From Maea johnstoni (lineage: Eukaryota > Annelida > Polychaeta > Spionida > Magelonidae): 64,000 nucleotides of DNA. Within the stretch, counting starts at the first letter, position 1. Every line of letters begins with the position of its first letter. Under the pieces are notes generated by a model that saw only the letters and a program-made list of their open reading frames with translations, made no database searches and was not told where the DNA came from. This document shows positions 11,515 to 24,208 of the stretch, piece after piece. The stretch is from contig OZ012695.1 in assembly GCA_963942565.1 (NCBI GenBank), positions 8,168,584 to 8,232,583 on the forward strand, given 5' to 3'. A program made the position numbers and the translations under genes.

Positions 11515-12600
11515 GTTTTTAAGCTATAAGGCAGCCATTTTGTGTCCAATTATCATGTACTATATACCAAATTGTAGGGAAAGCAATTCCCTATAACTTT
11601 CTAATTACTTTCTATAACATATTATTGATAGTTAATGACTTAGTCATCAAGAAACCCATATTTTGCTCTTTTTCGGGTTTTTTGAAAACTTGTCGTGTCC
11701 AAATTTTGAAATTAGGCAATTCTCCCACCAATATATGTCCTGATACATTAGACATGTTGCAGAGCACCAAGAAAAATCTCAGACTCCTAGGATGCAATTT
11801 GGCCTCAGTAGCTATCATTGAAGTAAGGATAAAAGTGTAAAATCGACATATTAGATTGAAATAGACCATATTTTACAATGGCCATTGATATATAACTTTT
11901 TAATGGAAAACCGTATGGTAAAATACTTCAGGAAAAGATTACGACATATCAAAAGGAGTAGGTAGGCATAACATCACCTTGTACAAACAGTGTTTACTTC
12001 AAATCACATCACTTGTCAGGTTATCCCCTATACTTTATGATGGGGAATTAGTTTTTCAGCCATACGGCAGCCATTTTGTTTCCAGTTTTCATGTTCCATA
12101 CACCAAATTGTAGGGAATCCTATTTTCTATAACTTTCTTATTACTTTCTATACCATATTATTGATATTTGTTGACTTAATTATCAAGAAACCCATATTTT
12201 GCCAATATTCGGGTTTTTTCAAAAACTTGTCGTGTCCAAATTCTGAAATTAAGCAATTCTGTGAACAACTAATGACCTAATACACTAGACAGACAGGTTG
12301 TAGAGCAACAAGAAAAATCTCAGCCTCCTAGAATGTAATTTGGATACAGTAGCTATCAGTGAAGTCAGGCAAATAGTGTAAAAATGACATATTTCATGAA
12401 AATATACCAATTTTTTCAATGTTGAGTGATATATAACTTTTTAATGGATATCTCTATGGCAGTATGCTTCTGGAAATAATAACAACATGTCAAAGGTAGT
12501 ATGTAGGCATAATATCAGTTTGTACAGAGATGTTTTTCTTTAAATCAAAGCCTCTGCCAAGTGCTCTGTCATACTCTATAATGGTTAATTATGTTCTTTA
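11515..12600. repeat. two 541-bp units, right arm
   Basis: Reverse complement of 5395-6480 with scattered substitutions, for example ATTCTAGGAGG against GTTCTAGGAGG when read in the same sense. The similarity is high but not perfect, which argues against a simple mirrored assembly artefact. Confidence 0.85.
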
Positions 12601-15600
12601 GCCATACGGCTACCATTTTGTAACCGATTTTCATGTTCTATACATCAAATTGTAGGGAATTCTATTCCCTAATGATTACTAGGTACATTGATTAACAAAT
12701 TATTGTTAATTCTGAAAATATGGGGCTAAAAGAACCAGAATTTGTAGATTTCATCTTGAAATGACCTTGTACCATAAGAAGGCTTTATTTTTTCAGCCTG
12801 AAACTAACCTGTTGCAATTCCGTGCTTAATTCTACCCTTATTTCATGTTTTACTTATAAGAAATAACCAACTTTATGTTTTTGGAAATTTTCTAAAGGTC
12901 ATTTTAGGAGTTTTTTGGGTTTCTGAGGTCATGTAGAACTGAAAAAAGACACTCTTATGCTACAAATGAAGATATTTCCTGTTACACAGTCTTCTTCTGA
13001 GTATTTTAGCACTAATAGAATCAAGATATCTGCTAAAACAAAAAATTTCTGCCAAAAAAGCAAATGTTTCTCTCATTTGTTCCATATTAGGGTATTGTCC
13101 CACTATAAAATGGGCCATACGGCAGCCATTTTGTAACCGATTTTCATGTTCTATACATCAAATTGTAGGGAATTCTATTCCCTAATAATTTTAAGTACAT
13201 TGCTTAACAAATTATTGTCAATTTGAAAGATATGGGGCTAAAAGAACCAGAATTTGTAGATTTCACCTTGAAATGACCTTCTACCATGAGAAGGCTCTAT
13301 GTTTTCAGCCTGAAACTAATTTGTTGCAATTCCCTGCTTAATTTTACCCTTATTTCATGTTTTACTTATAAGAAATTACCAACTTTATTTTTTTGGAAAT
13401 TTTCTAAAGGTCATTTTAGGAGTTTTTTGGGTTTCTGAGGTGATGTTGAACTGAAAAAAGAAGCTCTTATGCTACAAATGAAGATATTTCCTGTTACACA
13501 GTCTTCTTCTGAGTATTTTAGTACTAATAGAATCAAGATATCTGCTAAAACAAAAAAATTCTGCCAAAAAAGCAAATGTTTCTCTCATTTGCTGCATATT
13601 AGGGTATTTTCCCACTATAAAATGGGCCATAAGGCAGCCATTTTGTAACCGATTTTCATGTTCTATACATCAAATTGTAGGGAATTCCATTCTCTACTGA
13701 TTAATAAGTACATTGCTAACAAATTATTGTCAATTTTAAAAATATGGGGCTATAAGGACCAGAATTTGTAGATTTCACCTTGAAATGACCTTGTACCAGG
13801 AGAAGGCTCAAACTAATTTGTTGCAATTCCCTGCTTAATTCTACCCTTATTTCATGTTTTACTTATAAGAAATAACCAACTTTATGTTTTTGGAAATTTT
13901 CTAAAGGTCATTTTAGGAGTTTTTTGGGTTTCTGAGGTCATGTAGAACTGAAAAAAGAAACTCTTATGCTACAAATGAAGATATTTCCTGTTACACAGTC
14001 TTCTTCTGAGTATTTTAGCACTAATAGAATCAAGATATATGCTAAAACAAAAAAATTCTGCCAAAAAAGCAAATGTTTCTCTCATTTGCTCCATATTAGC
14101 GTATTTTCCCACTATAAAATGGGCCATACGGCAGCCATTTTGTAACCGATTTTCATGTTCTATACATCAAATTGTAGGGAATTCTATTCCCTAATAATTT
14201 TATGTACATTGCTTAACAAATTATTGTCAATTTGAAAGATATGGGGCTAAAAGAACCAGAATTTGTAGATTTCACCTTGAAATGACCTTCTACCATGAGA
14301 AGGCTCTATGTTTTCAGCCTGAAACTAATTTGTTGCAATTCCCTGCTTAATTTTACCCTTATTTCATGTTTTACTTATAAGAAATTACCAAGTTTATTTT
14401 TTTTGGAAATTTTCTAAAGGTCATTTTAGGAGTTTTTTTGGTTTCTGAGGTCATCTTGAACTGAAAAAAGAAGCTCTTATGCTACAAATGAAGATATTTC
14501 CTGTTACACAGTCTTCTTCTGAGTATTTTAGTACTAATAGAATCAAGATATCTGCTAAAACAAAAAAATTCTGCCAAAAAAGCAAATGTTTCTCTCATTT
14601 GCTGCATATTAGGGTATTTTCCCACTATAAAATGGGCCATACGGCAGCCATTTTGTAACCGATTTTCATGTTCTATACATCAAACTGTAGGAAATTCCAT
14701 TCTCTACTGATTACTAAGTACATTGCTTAACACATTATTGTCAATTTTAAAAATATGGGGCTAAAAGGACCAGAATTTGTAGATTTCACCTTGAAATGAC
14801 CTTGTACCAGGAGAAGGCTCTATTTATTTAGCCTGAAACTAATTTGTTGCAATTCCCTGCTTAATTCTACCCTTGTTTCATGTTTTACTTATAAGAAATA
14901 ACCAACTTTATGTTTTTGGAAATTTTCTAAAGGTCATTTTAGGAGTTTTTTTGGTTTCTGAGGTCATGTAGAACTGAAAAAAGAAGCTCTTATGCTACAA
15001 ATGAAGATATTTCCTGTTACACAGTCTTCTTCTGAGTATTTTAGTACTAATAGAATCAAGATATCTGCTAAAACAAAAAAATTCTGCCAAAAAGCAAATG
15101 TTTCTCTCATTTGCTGCATATTAGGGTATTTTCCCACTATAAAATGGGCCATAGGGCAGCCATTTTGTAACTGATTTTCATGTTCTATACATCAAATTGT
15201 AGGGAATTCCATTCTCTTCTGATTATTAAGTACATTGCTAACAAATTATTGTCAATTTTAAAAATATGGGGCTATAAGGACCAGAATTTGTAGATTTCAC
15301 CTTGAAATGACCTTGTACCAGGAGAAGGCTCTATTTTTTCAGCCTGAAACTAATTTGTTGCAATTCCCTGCTTAATTCTTCCCTTATTTCATGTTTTACT
15401 TATAAGAAATAACCAACTTTATGTTTTTGGAAATTTTCTAAAGGTCATTTTAGGAGTTTTTTTGGTTTCTGAGGTCATGTAGAACTGAAAAAAGAAACTC
15501 TTATGCTACAAATGAAGATATTTCCTGTTACACAGTCTTCTTCTGAGTATTTTAGCACTAATAGAATCAAGATATATGCTAAAACAAAAAAAATCTGCCA

Positions 15601-18600
15601 AAAAAGCAAATGTTTCTCTCATTTGCTGCATATTAGGGTATTTTCCCAGTATAAAATGCGCCATACGGCAGCCATTTTGTAACCGATTTTCATGTTCTAT
15701 ACATCAAATTGTAGGGAATTCCATTCTCTACTGATTACTAAGTACATTGCTAACAAATTATTGTCAATTTTAAAAATATGGGGCTATAAGGACCAGAATT
15801 TGTAGATTTCACCTTGAAATGACCTTGTACCTGGAGAAGGCTCTATTTTTTTAGCCTGAAACTAATTTGTTGCAATTCCCTGCTTAATTCTACCCTTGTT
15901 TCATGTTTTACTTATAAGAAATAACCAACTTTATGTTTTTGGAAATTTTCTAAAGGTCATTTTAGGAGTTTTTTTGGTTTCTGAGGTCATGTAGAACTGA
16001 AAAAATAAGCTCTTATGCTACAAATGAAGATATTTCCTGTTACACAGTCTTCTTCTGAGTATTTTAGCACTAATAGAATCAAGATATCTGCTAAAACAAA
16101 AAAATTCTGCCAAAAAAGCAAATGTTTCTCTCATTTGCTCCATATTAGGGTATTTTCCCACTATAAAATGGGCCATACGGCAGCCATTTTGTAACTGATT
16201 TTCATGTTCTATACATCAAATTGTAGGGAATTATATTCCCTAATAATTTTATGTACATTGCTTAACAAATTATTGTCAATTTGAAAGATATGGGGCTAAA
16301 AGAACCAGAATTTGTAGATTTCACCTTGAAATGACCTTCTACCATGAGAAGGCTCTATGTTTTCAGCCTGAAACTAATTTGTTGCAATTCCCTGCTTAAT
16401 TATACCCTTATTTCATGTTTTACTTATAAGAAATTACCAAGTTTATTTTTTTTGGAAATTTTCTAAAGGTCATTTTAGGAGTTTTTTTAGTTTCTGAGGT
16501 CATGTTGAACTGAAAAAAGAAGCTCTTATGCTACAAATGAAGATATTTCCTGTTACACAGTCTTCTTCTGAGTATTTTAGTACTAATAGAATCAAGATAT
16601 CTGCTAAAACAAAAAAATTCTGCCAAAAAAGCAAATGTTTCTCTCATTTGCTGCATATTAGGGTATTTCCCCACTATAAAATGGGCCATACGGCAGCCAT
16701 TTTGTAACCGATTTTCATGTTCTATACATCAAACTGTAGGAAATTCCATTCTCTACTGATTACTAAGTACATTGCTTAACACATTATTGTCAATTTTAAA
16801 AATATGGGGCTAAAAGGACCAGAATTTGTAGATTTCACCTTGAAATGACCTTGTACCAGGAGAAGGCTCTATTTTTTCAGCCTGAAACTAATTTGTTGCA
16901 ATTCCCTGCTTAATTCTACCCTTATTTCATGTTTTACTTATAAGAAATAACCTACTTCATGTTTTTGGAAATTTTCTAAAGGTCATTTTAGGAGTTTTTT
17001 TGGTTTCTGAGGTCATGTAGAACTGAAAAAAGAAGCTCTTATGCTACAAATGAAGATATTTCCTGTTACACTGTCTTCTTCTGAGTATTTTAGCACTAAT
17101 AGAATCAAGATATCTGCTAAAACAAAAAAATTCTGCCAAAAAAGCAAATGTTTCTCTCATTTGCTGCATATTAGGGTATTTTCCCACTATAAAATGGGCC
17201 ATAGGGCAGCCATTTTGTAACTGATTTTCATGTTCTATACATCAAATTGTAGGGAATTCCATCCTCTTCTGATTATTAAGTACATTGCTAACAAATTATT
17301 GTCAATTTTAAAAATATGGGGCTATAAGGACCAGAATTTGTAGATTTCACCTTGAAATGACCTTGTACCAGGAGAAGGCTCTATTTTTTCAGCCTGAAAC
17401 TAATTTGTTGCAATTCCCTGCTTAATTCTTCCCTTATTTCATGTTTTACTTATAAGAAATAACCAACTTTATGTTTTTGGAAATTTTCTAAAGGTCATTT
17501 TAGGAGTTTTTTTGGTTTCTGAGGTCATGTAGAACTGAAAAAAGAAACTCTTATGCTACAAATGAAGATATTTCCTGTTACACAGTCTTCTTCTGAGTAT
17601 TTTAGCACTAATATAATCAAGATATATGCTAAAACAAAAAAAATCTGCCAAAAAAGCAAATGTTTCTCTCATTTGCTGCATATTAGGGTATTTTCCCACT
17701 ATAAAATGCGCCATACGGCAGCCATTTTGTAACCGATTTTCATGTTCTATACATCAAATTGTAGGGAATTCCATTCTCTACTGATTACTAAGTACATTGC
17801 TAATAAATTATTGTCAATTTTAAAAATATGGGGCTATAAGGACCAGAATTTGTAGATTTCACCTTGAAATGACCTTGTACCAGGAGAAGGCTCTATTTTT
17901 TTAGCCTGAAACTAATTTGTTGCAATTCCCTGCTTAATTCTACCCTTATTTCATGTTTTACTTATAAGAAATAACCAACTTTATGTTTTTGGAAATTTTC
18001 TAAAGGTCATTTTAGGAGTTTTTTTGGTTTCTGAGGTCATGTAGAACTGAAAAAATAAGCTCTTATGCTACAAATGAAGATATTTCCTGTTACACAGTCT
18101 TCTTCTGAGTATTTTAGCACTAATAGAATCAAGATATCTGCTAAAACAAAAAAATTCTGCCAAAAAAGCAAATGTTTCTCTCATTTGCTGCATATTAGGG
18201 TATTTTCCCACTATAAAATGGGCCATACGGCAGCCATTTTGTAACCGATTTTCATGTTCTATACATCAAATTGTAGGGAATTCCATTCTCTACTGATTAC
18301 TAGGTACATTGCTTAACAGATTATTGTCAATTTTAAAAATATGGGGCTATAAGGACCAGAATTTGTAGATTTCACCTTGAAATGACCTTGTACCAGGAGA
18401 AGGCTCTATTTTTTCAGCCTGAAACTAATTTGTTGCAATTCCCTGCTTAATTTTACCCTTATTTCATGTTTTACTTATAAGAAATTACCAACTTTATTTT
18501 TTTGGAAATTTTCTAAAGGTCATTTTAGGAGTTTTTTGGGTTTCTGAGGTCATGTTGAACTGAAAAAAGAAGCTCTTATGCTACAAATGAAGATATTTCC

Positions 18601-21074
18601 TGTTACACAGTCTTCTTCTGAGTATTTTAGTACTAATAGAATCAAGATATCTGCTAAAACAAAAGAATTCTGCTAAAAAAAGAAAATGTTTCTCTCATTT
18701 GCTGCATATTAGGGTATTTTCCCACTATAAAATGGGCCATACGGCAGCCATTTTGTAACCGATTTTCATGTTCTATACATCAAATTGTAGGGAATTTCAT
18801 TCTCTACTGATTACTAAGTACATTGCTAACAAATTATTGTCAATTTTTAAGATATGGGGCTAAAAGAACCAGAATTTGTAGATTTCACCTTGAAATGACC
18901 TTCTACCATGAGAAGGCTCTATGTTTTCAGCCTGAAACTAATTTGTTGCAATTCCCTGCTTAATTCTACCCTTATTTCATGTTTTACTTATAAGAAATAA
19001 CCAACTTTATGTTTTTGGAAATTTTCTAAAGGTCATTTTAGGAGTTTTTTTGGTTTCTGAGGTCATGTAGAACTGAAAAAAGAAACTCTTATGCTACAAA
19101 TGAAGATATTTCCTGTTACACAGTCTTCTTCTGAGTATTTTAGCACTAATATAATCAAGATATATGCTAAAACAAAAAAATTCTGCCAAAAAAGCAAATG
19201 TTTCTCTCATTTGCTCCATATTAGGGTATTTTCCCACTATAAAATGGGCCATACGGCAGCCATTTTGTAACCGATTTTCATGTTCTATACATCAAATTGT
19301 AGGGAATTATATTCCCTAATAATTTTAAGTACATTGCTTAACAAATTATTGTCAATTTTTAAGATATGGGGCTAAAAGAACCAGAATTTGTAGATTTCGC
19401 CTTGAAATGACCTTGTACCAGGAGAAGGCTCTATTTTTTCAGCCTGAAACTAATTTGTTGCAATTCCCTGCTTAATTATACCCTTATTTCATGTTTTACT
19501 TATAAGAATTAACCAACTTTATGTTTTTGGAAATTTTCTAAAGGTCATTTTAGGAGTTTTTTTGGTTTCTGAGGTCATGTAGAACTGAAAAAAGAAGCTC
19601 TTATGCTACAAATGAAGATATTTCCTGTTACACAGTCTTCTTCTGAGTATTTTAGCACTAATAGAATCAAGATATCTGCTAAAACAAAAAAATTCTGCCA
19701 AAAAAGCAAATGTTTCTCTCATTTGCTGCATATTAGGGTATTTTCCCACTATAAAATGGGCCATACGGCAGCCATTTTGTAACCGATTTTCATGTTCTAT
19801 ACATCAAATTGTAGGGAATTCCATTCTCTACTGATTACTAAGTACATTGCTAACAAATTATTGTCAATTTTAAAAATATGGGGCTATAAGGACCAGAATT
19901 TGTAGATTTCACCTTGAAATGACCTTGTACCAGGAGAAGGCTCTATTTTTTCAGCCTGAAACTAATTTGTTGCAATTCCCCGCTTAATTCTACCCTTATT
20001 TCATGTTTTACTTATAAGAAATAACCAACTTTATGTTTTTGGAAATTTTCTAAAGGTCATTTTAGGAGTTTTTTTGGTTTCTGAGGTCATGTAGAACTGA
20101 AAAAAGAAACTCTTATGCTACAAATGAAGATATTTCCTGTTACACAGTCTTCTTCTGAGTATTTTAGCACTAATAGAATCAAGATATCTGCTAAAACAAA
20201 AAATTTCTGCCAAAAAAGCAAATGTTTCTCTCATTTGCTGCATATTAGGGTATTTTCCCACTATAAAATGCGCCATACGGCAGCCATTTTGTAACCGATT
20301 TTCATGTTCTATACATCAAATTGTAGGGAATTCCATTCTCTACTGATTACTAGGTACATTGCTTAACAGATTATTGTCAATTTTAAAAATATGGGGCTAT
20401 AAGGACCAGAATTTGTAGATTTCACCTTGAAATGACCTTGTACCAGGAGAAGGCTCTATTTTTTCAGCCTGAAACTAATTTGTTGCAATTCCCCGCTTAA
20501 TTCTACCCTTATTTCATGTTTTACTTATAAGAAATAACCAACTTTATGTTTTTGGAAATTTTCTAAAGGTCATTTTAGGAGTTTTTTTGGTTTCTGAGGT
20601 CATGTAGAACTGAAAAAAGAAACTCTTATGCTACAAATGAAGATATTTCCTGTTACACAGTCTTCTTCTGAGTATTTTAGCACTAATAGAATCAAGATAT
20701 CTGCTAAAACAAAAAAATTCTGCCAAAAAAGCAAATGTTTCTCTCATTTGCTGCATATTAGGGTATTTTCCCACTATAAAATGCGCCATACGGCAGCCAT
20801 TTTGTAACCGATTTTCATGTTCTATACATCAAATTGTAGGGAATTCCATTCTCTACTGATTACTAAGTACATTGCTAACAAATTATTGTCATTTTTAAAA
20901 ATATGGGGCTATAAGGACCAGAATTTGTAGATTTCACCTTGAAATGACCTTGTACCAGGAGAAGGCTCTATTTTTTTAGCCTGAAACTAATTTGTTGCAA
21001 TTCCCTGCTTAATTCTACCCTTATTTCATGTTTTACTTATAAGAAATAACCAACTTTATGTTTTTGGAAATTTT
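12601..21074. repeat. 512-bp satellite array, right arm (16 complete periods plus a partial)
   Basis: The inverted anchor ACCAAC (or a near variant) occurs at 12866, 13378, 13875, 14387, 14901, 15412, 15924, 16436, 16950, 17462, 17974, 18487, 19000, 19512, 20024, 20537 and 21049. Spacing is 511-514 bp except for one 497-bp unit. Units are inverted relative to 1462-5394. Diagnostic variants recur at about 2049 bp: CAAACTGTAGGAAATTCC near 14683 and 16732, and GGGCCATAGGGCAGCC near 15147 and 17196. This shows a four-unit higher-order repeat. The 72-bp MITE of the left arm is absent here. Confidence 0.95.
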
Positions 21075-21520
21075 AACGTATAAGGTCCCCACAATATTAA
21101 CTCTCAGACCCCATAATCAAAACTCTCATTTTTGGGGTACCATAAAAATTACTCTCATCTCAATTTCATTCTTGATTAAGTCATTCTCTCACCTAAGTCA
21201 CTCATCTCAAAATGTCCCCACAATATGAAACTCTCAGAGCCCATAAATACAAACTCTCAGATTACCATAAAAATATGGGACATATAAGTCCCCACAATAT
21301 TAACTCTCAGACCCCATAAATACAAACTCTCAGATTACCATAAAAAATAAGGGACATATAAGGTCCCCACAATATTAACTCTCAGACCCCATAAATACAA
21401 ACTCTCAGATTACCATAAAAATATGGGACGTATAAGGTCCCCACAATATTAACTCTCAGACCCCATAATCAAAACTCTCATTTTTGGGGTACCATAAAAA
21501 TTACTCTCATCTCAATTTTA
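21075..21520. repeat. 74-bp / 352-bp higher-order array, right arm
   Basis: Inverted copy of the array at 537-1461, shorter at about 1.3 higher-order units. It joins the 512-bp satellite inside GGAAATTTTAACGTATAAGG, a different phase from the left-arm junction. The two arms therefore differ in repeat number and in junction point. Confidence 0.9.
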
Positions 21521-21697
21521 TATTCGAAATATCTCGAAAAATAAGGAGAGAGTTTGAACTTTCAGACTATATATAAACTGTCCTTGGTGGACTCTATATG
21601 AAATGAAAAAGAAAGAGAAGTAATCATATCTGTAAAGGGTGGACCCCATATGCATGTAGCTGGACACCTGTCCCATAAACCACCGAAGAGCATCTAG
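21521..21697. repeat. unique terminal segment of right arm
   Basis: Exact-looking reverse complement of 360-536, ending CCACCGAAGAGCATCTAGAG. See the left terminal segment for its likely role. Confidence 0.8.
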
Positions 21698-21895
21698 AGA
21701 GAGAGAGAGAGAGAGAGAGAGATACAACGAGAGAGAGAAGGGGAGATACAGAGAGAGAGATACAATGAGAGAGAGGGGGAGGGAGAGAGAGATACAGAGA
21801 GAGATACAGCACGAGAGAGAGAGAGAGAGGGGGAAGGGAAAGAGATACAATGAGAGGGGGAGAGAGACAGCGCGAGGGGGAGGGGGACAGTCGGA
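21698..21895. repeat. GA-rich low-complexity tract beyond right terminus
   Basis: A pure GA run to about 21722 is followed by degenerate GAGAGATACA-type and AGACAGACAG repeats. Only the first part mirrors the CT run on the left. ORFs on the minus strand here are serine/leucine-rich translations of the repeat. Confidence 0.9.
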
Positions 21896-22184
21896 CAGAC
21901 AGACAGACAGATAGATGTACAAATGACATACGTTATGCAATACTTTCACTTTGAAAATAGTTTTGAGTAGAAATGATTATAATTGGATATATCAGTGATA
22001 TCATGAACATACACAGGCCTATATTCTTTATTACAGCCGGTATTATATGGGTTTTTTTTCGTTATTATTGATACATAAGTTAGGTGACCCTAAATATAAG
22101 GTGTCAGGGATATCTGGGTGCTCTGATATGTTTGTCATTATAAGACATTTCAGGGTTTCCGTCCGCAGGACGGGTACTTTTCTA

Positions 22185-22185
<1 letters not shown>
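21896..22185. other. unannotated spacer
   Basis: No repeat, exon or RNA signal that I can support. Confidence 0.4.

Positions 22186-22262
<77 letters not shown>
22186..22262. repeat. (TA)n microsatellite
   Basis: About 77 bp of uninterrupted TA. It produces isoleucine-tyrosine repeat ORFs on both strands, which are not genes. Confidence 0.97.
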
Positions 22263-22269
<7 letters not shown>

Positions 22270-24068
22270 CGACAGAGAGCTCGTAACATTATAGAATATG
22301 GCGCTTCTCAATAGCTTGCTGTTCATATTTCGATGTAGTAAGTTGTATTCAAGCCTACGTAATACACACGTTGGCTCCACGTTGTCTGCAACTCTCAACG
22401 TCTACAATCTTTATATGCGTTTGTTGCTGTACTATATCGTCCAAAATGTTTTGTTTGGAATTAAAACTACAAGGCAATATGAATGTCTTGAATAGATTCA
22501 AGACATTTTGGTTAAAACGTTCCAGATGCTCCTCTCTCGGCAGAAGGAAGAACATGGTTTTGACGTCGCTTTCAACAGCTATGGTCAGATTGCGACGAGA
22601 TAGAAACCCGGAACCAGGAAAGTCTTAGTCAACCAATATCTCTTGTCTGACAGCAAGCATCGACCATCAGAGGTAATACTTCGCATGTAATCTTTGAAAG
22701 ATATAGTATAGTAACTAGTGGTTCACAATTGATATAGAAGTATTTCAGGATGCGATGGAATCACTCAAATGTTTATAGATAAAAGCTGATGTTCCTCCTC
22801 ATGATATACTGTCCAGCGAGTACTTACACTTTGCTGTAAGTAAATTAATTTGGAGGATCAATAATGATTTCATAATAACGATAAACCAAGTCAATATAAA
22901 TTAAGTGTTTCACTTTTAATGCTAAACTGTTTAGTTACCTTGGCGCCACCTATATGGACGGGATGACTGTTGACCCCCATTTCTTTTTAAATTTTCCAAA
23001 GGGAAATAATGGTACATGGTTTAACGATTCTCTGGTATCATAAAGGATACGTTGTTGTAATAGGAAGTTATATATCTTTTGTAGTAATCAACTATCGATT
23101 TATTCTTTCATGGTCACTCATTTGACTCATTTCAAAGTCTATCTGGTATGATCGATATATAAATGCTATCAACCGCCAAATATAATCAAAAGATGGACAG
23201 GAAACATCACGTGAAGTAAAGCAGCATTGTAACATGTTAAAGTGGTCTGACTTGAAACTTAGACATGTTATCGAACTAGCAAGGTTTTGATTATTTACTT
23301 TCCTCTTTTATAACATTTTTCACGAATCAGATGATAGTACATGGTTTAACGACCCCCCCCCTTTTTATTATTTCCAAAAGGGAGCTGTTAAGGATAGATT
23401 ATGCAAAGTTTCATGGAATTCTTATTGTGGGGTACTAGTGTTTCAGAAAGAAGTGAAATGGATTTAATTTTTAGATACCACTGTCAGCTTGTCGAATACC
23501 CGAACATGCCCTTTAAGTAGTCAGTAGCGCGGATTCCATACCACATGCAGTCGTTATATATCTGACAGCTGATGACACATATTTAACGATTTCTATTCAA
23601 AAACTTACCGCCTGTAAATATGAATACATTGAATTCAAAATCAATACTTCTCACTTACTTTCATTCTGACTTGAAATTTGGAAGTCATAAACTAACTGTC
23701 TGTAGACACAGAATCAATTGAATTATCAATATAGATAACCACCGTAATATTGCTAGCTATTTGGCTGTTCAAATATGATTAAGCTTTGGAATCATGTTTG
23801 CTAATCTACCAATTCAGTAATTACTGCTAACAATTACCTAACCAGCTTCTCTACCTATCGGATAGAGAAGCTCTTTATCGATTCCTACTCCTTTCTCTAA
23901 GCAACATCTGAAACCTTTAAGCTGAACACGCATCAAAGTACGTCTCTTATTCTACTACTGCATCCTCTCAATGACCTTCTACCAAAAAAAAGATATAACG
24001 CCAAATATGTATTATGTACAACAAAACTTCACATGTTATTTACCTTTTTAAAACCAATGAAACGTTTG
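22263..24068. other. single-copy spacer, possible unresolved exons
   Basis: No repeat family dominates. Both strands have a short open stretch around 22355-22606. On the minus strand it is an 83-codon frame with mixed composition (containing FLLPREEHLERFNQNV). On the plus strand it is a 34-codon frame (containing LLSRQKEEHGFDVAF). I recognise neither. A phrase containing TACATGGTTTAACGA occurs near 23011 and 23338, a small diverged duplication. Nothing else is supported. Confidence 0.35.
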
Positions 24069-24208
24069 TCATTTGTCAAGGAATTTGGATATTTTCGAGG
24101 AATTTTCAGCTGCCAGCGTGGCACATCGTATACCTAGCAAATTCCCCTTCACACGAAAACACACACTGCAGATGGCTCCGGGGTGGTGAGGGTATTTCGG
24201 ACAGAAAT
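24069..24208 (-). CDS. candidate terminal exon of the same small secreted cysteine-containing peptide
   Basis: On the minus strand an acceptor (TACTGTGGGCAG) ends at 24209. The exon enters in the phase left by the 24766 donor: the split codon gives Tyr, followed by FCPKYPHHPGAICSVC. The frame continues through one more Cys to a TGA at 24071-24069. Joined to the signal exon this gives 195 nt, or 64 residues: an 18-residue signal and about 46 mature residues with four Cys. A GT inside the exon (24133-24132) could act as a weak donor to a further exon. All three frames are fairly open here, so the exon rests on splice and phase agreement only. No clear AATAAA follows closely. It could be wrong even if the signal exon is real. 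Confidence 0.35.

Larger units (their letters stand above)
318..21722. mobile_element. giant (21.4 kb) satellite-built inverted repeat / foldback-like element
   Basis: Seen directly: the sequence from about 359 inward is repeated as its reverse complement from about 21698 inward. The outer 175 bp of the two arms look identical (TAGATGCTCTTCGGTGG on the left, its complement on the right). The same series of satellites follows in mirror order: 74/352 bp, 512 bp, 541 bp, then a 402-bp-related segment. The left arm is about 6.7 kb, the right about 10.8 kb, and the loop about 3.8 kb. No transposase or other long ORF is present; the longest ORFs inside are repeat translations. Both ends run into CT/GA microsatellite, so no target duplication can be read. 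Known parallels are foldback elements and sea urchin TU elements, whose long inverted repeats hold tandem subrepeats. The superfamily is unknown, and an inverted satellite domain that was never mobile is an alternative. Confidence 0.8.

Noticed and set aside
11612-11869. Mirrored ORFs of about 60-85 codons in the satellite arms
   Set aside because: They occur at mirrored places in both arms simply because of the repeats. They have no recognised motif and are not conserved between repeat units.
318-21722. Giant inverted repeat as a mirrored assembly artefact
   Set aside because: The arms differ in copy number, junction phase, point variants and the presence of the 72-bp MITE. Spanning long reads would still be the decisive test.
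21518-21949. Minus-strand ORF of 143 codons rich in Ser and Leu
   Set aside because: It is a translation of the GA/CT-rich tract and the arm end. The same peptide end appears in the left arm only because of the inverted repeat.
22047-22398. Ile-Tyr repeat ORFs on both strands
   Set aside because: Translation of the (TA)n microsatellite.
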